A stretch of DNA of 64,000 nt from Limanda limanda (Eukaryota > Chordata > Actinopteri > Pleuronectiformes > Pleuronectidae), in contig NC_083648.1 in NCBI RefSeq assembly GCF_963576545.1, positions 20,199,654-20,263,653 of the forward strand, written 5' to 3'. Of this stretch, positions 61,669-64,000 are shown in pieces. The translations under genes were made by a program, and so were the position numbers. Position 1 is the stretch's first letter; the number at the start of each line of letters is the position of its first letter. A model generated the notes under the pieces. The model did no database searches. It was given only the letters and a program-made list of their open reading frames with translations, and was not told where the DNA came from.

Positions 61669-64000
61669 TCACCAGCCACGGGTAGGTGTCCACGTCTGCA
61701 GCAGACGGCCCTCAGAGTGCACGTGGTACACAGGGTGCATCATGGCTGTTGCACAAGACTAAAGAGATGAACAGAGATGGTCAGACAAGAGAAAATGGCC
61801 CAAATCAAACTGTCGAATAAGTCAATAAGAATAAGTCAAAGCAGTAAACAAAAACCATTAATCACTACTAACATGGTAGGGGATCAGCGTGAGCAGCGAG
61901 CCGAGGGGGTGTTTGCTGTAGTCTAGCTCTCCTGAGATGGGCTCCACTCTACCGTGCTCCTGGGTCATAGACAACAACCTGGAGGGACAAAAGTCCCTTG
62001 TAAGAACTTCAGTCACACGTTAGCTTAGTGCTCAGATCAAAGGTAAGAGTGATATTATTACTTGAGGTTTGGATGTCCTTCAATCACAGCATATCCAGTG
62101 GGAAGGTTTCCAGCTCCATCCAGACTGAGAGTGGTGGGAAACAGCAGGTGAAAGGTCATGTCATGTTGACATGTTCATCAAATACAGAGCTAACACTCAG
62201 TTAACTAAAGTTTAGAGTTTTGGCATCGAGGCTCTAAATTCATCATTCCCCCAGATATGATTACATAGATATGACAGGGAGTGGTGTGCCAAAATGTTTA
62301 ACCCCCCTCTCAAAACCTACAGGTGGATGCTGGGGTGGTGGAGGGGATGAATCCACGGACATTAATACTGGCACAAGGCAGCAGAGGCATTGACAAGCAT
62401 ATAGGCAGAGATGGGAAATCTTTGCAGCTTAAAAAAAAAAACATGAAATTGGGAGGGTGTGTGTGTTAGAAGATTGTGTGGGGTGAGACATGCCACATGA
62501 TTAGACCAGTGTAGCTCCAATTGACTGTATTAGCTTCACTTGCTATAGATACTATTGATCTACACAAATTATTTTGTCAACTCTATATGATTTAACGGTT
62601 TATCTGTTTAATCTTCAAATTCAAACAGGGTAAACAATACTAATGACAGTACCTGAGTCCAGACCATCCACAGTCGACCAGGAGCTGGTTCCTGTGAGGA
62701 CTGTGTCCAATGACTCGTGTCAAAACCCTCACAGCCACGTCCTCCAGACTGCACGAGCCAATCACAGACTGCTGCACATCTGAAAAACACCAAAACGACA
62801 ACTGCTGTTTAGTGACACTAAGCATTTTCAGATGTGAGCTCTGGAAATTCTTTGCCTGGATATTTTCTGGAGGTTGCCTTTCACATATGCAGAATGCAGC
62901 AGGTGATTCTCCAAGTTAGACACATTCTTATGAACAGGAAAATCTTCAGATTGTTCAGTCGAGGGGTTGCACCTGGGCATATCATTCAGGGGGCAGAGTT
63001 TTCACTAGGTGACTGGCAGGAAAAACTCCAGAGAATGTCCGGAGCAACTGACTCTGACATCAACGTTCTCACATACTTACCCTCTGGATGATTTCAGGAG
63101 ATTATTAATGGTTCACTGCATGTTTGTGAGCAGCTTCTTTTTGGTCATTATGGTAATCTCAATTTGAAACCTACATAAAATGAACTCGTACACCGATACA
63201 ACAACGTTTAGATCCAGCCACACACCAAAGAAGACGTAGTTTCCAGGATGCACCTCACTGAGCAGCGCCATGTCTTTGATTGGGCGACTGCAGGAGGGGG
63301 TGGAGCCAATGCTGGATTTACAGGTGATGCCGATGGCCTTCAGTCTGCCAGAAACAAGCTCATTAATGATTGTATCAATACAGCATTCAATAAGGCATAA
63401 ATCTAAAAACGTATTTACCTAAATAAGTACTGAGGCCAATAACTATCACAAGGTAATGCAATTTAGACCCGACAAGCTGTAAACACAACATTTATTGTGC
63501 GATCATGTGGTGTCGGAATAATGAGATAATTGAAAATACAGTGAAGTAGCCTAGTAGAGAGTAATCCTTGAAATGTTCATTTTTATTAAAACGACAGCCA
63601 AGCCAGGAGGACTGAGATTAAATTATAACCGGGGTGTTTGCAGACTGTCATGAGTGCCACATTGGTCTTGTTTGTAGTTTTATTAAAGGCTTCTAATATT
63701 TGTATCACTGAGAGGGAACTAAAACACCCAGAGACATTACAACCTATGCTGCCAAAAAAGGTCTCTATAGATAAATAAAAATAATATCTTGTTTCTAAAA
63801 ATGCCTCAAAAACAGTGGTACACATCAGCACCAGTTTACAGGATTCTTACTTTTCCACAAACTGTACAGTCAAGCTGGTGGTTTCCCGGGCAACAGCCTG
63901 TATTTGCTCCTCTCCCCTGCAGTAGTAGGTGTTCCCACAGTGCGCGTACACTCCTGTTAGCTGCACCCCCTCAGTCTCAGCGATGGCCTGAGCCAATCTG
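61669..64000 (-). CDS. D-serine dehydratase-like PLP enzyme (3' half)
   Basis: Exons on the minus strand: beyond 64000 to 63851, 63344-63226, 62779-62653, 62124-62062, 61978-61873 and 61758-61669; the 5' part is outside the window. The sequence fits eukaryotic D-serine dehydratase/D-threonine aldolase-type fold III PLP enzymes, which break down D-serine. Seen: [64 protein letters not shown], and near the end YHSC, where the family's zinc-binding His-x-Cys sits; last residues TPTRGW. As I recall, the chicken enzyme is characterised and mammals lack it. The joins are in phase throughout. Confidence 0.85.
62826..63090. repeat. Interspersed repeat, family A, copy 3
   Basis: In an intron: TTTCAGATGTGAGCTCTGGA, ATTTTCTGGAGGTTGCC and GACATCAACGTTCTCACATA. 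Related to copies at 6893 and 54669. The open frames covering it are not genes. Confidence 0.5.

Overview
This window is nuclear DNA from a ray-finned (teleost, probably percomorph) fish. The evidence is short GT-AG introns, long (GT)n microsatellites, many fish-type LINE, MITE and Tc1 relics, and ten recognisable vertebrate genes plus one gene I do not recognise. Exons were assembled by hand from reading frame and splice sites. Each complete gene closes to a whole number of codons, so those coordinates should be close to exact. Homology statements rest on memory of the families, not on a search.

Layout, left to right: tmbim1-like 3' exons (+, runs off the left edge); pnkd short form (-), tail-to-tail with tmbim1; mcm6 (-, 18 exons); about 6.5 kb of repeat-rich intergenic DNA; a cxcr4a-like chemokine receptor (-) with extra introns and a TATA box; a LINE copy at 23.2-25.2 kb (+); an unrecognised lysine/serine-rich gene (-); a UDP-glucuronosyltransferase split into nine exons (+); ndufb3 (-); pecr (-), whose first intron holds a Tc1 element; a possible two-exon orphan coding remnant (-); rpl37a (-) head-to-head with cfap410 (+); orc2 (-), tail-to-tail with cfap410; and the 3' half of a D-serine dehydratase-like gene (-, runs off the right edge).

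Most recognised genes have human orthologues on chromosome 2q (TMBIM1, PNKD, PECR, RPL37A at 2q35; MCM6, CXCR4 at 2q21-22; NDUFB3, ORC2 at 2q33; UGT1 at 2q37). The window therefore looks like a compacted, shuffled piece of the chromosome 2q ancestor. CFAP410 (human 21q22) and the D-serine dehydratase, which I believe mammals lost, are the exceptions. Replication genes (mcm6, orc2) carry E2F-like promoter motifs. Mitochondrial genes are pnkd short form and ndufb3; pecr ends in a peroxisomal SKL signal.

I found no new multi-gene system. The observations most worth a second look are: an Asp-to-His change at a conserved TMBIM acidic position, coding introns inside the cxcr4-like receptor, the fragmented first half of the UGT, the unrecognised gene at 27-29.5 kb, the orphan exon pair beside rpl37a, an expanded NGH repeat in Mcm6, and a Tc1 insertion whose empty site can be reconstructed.
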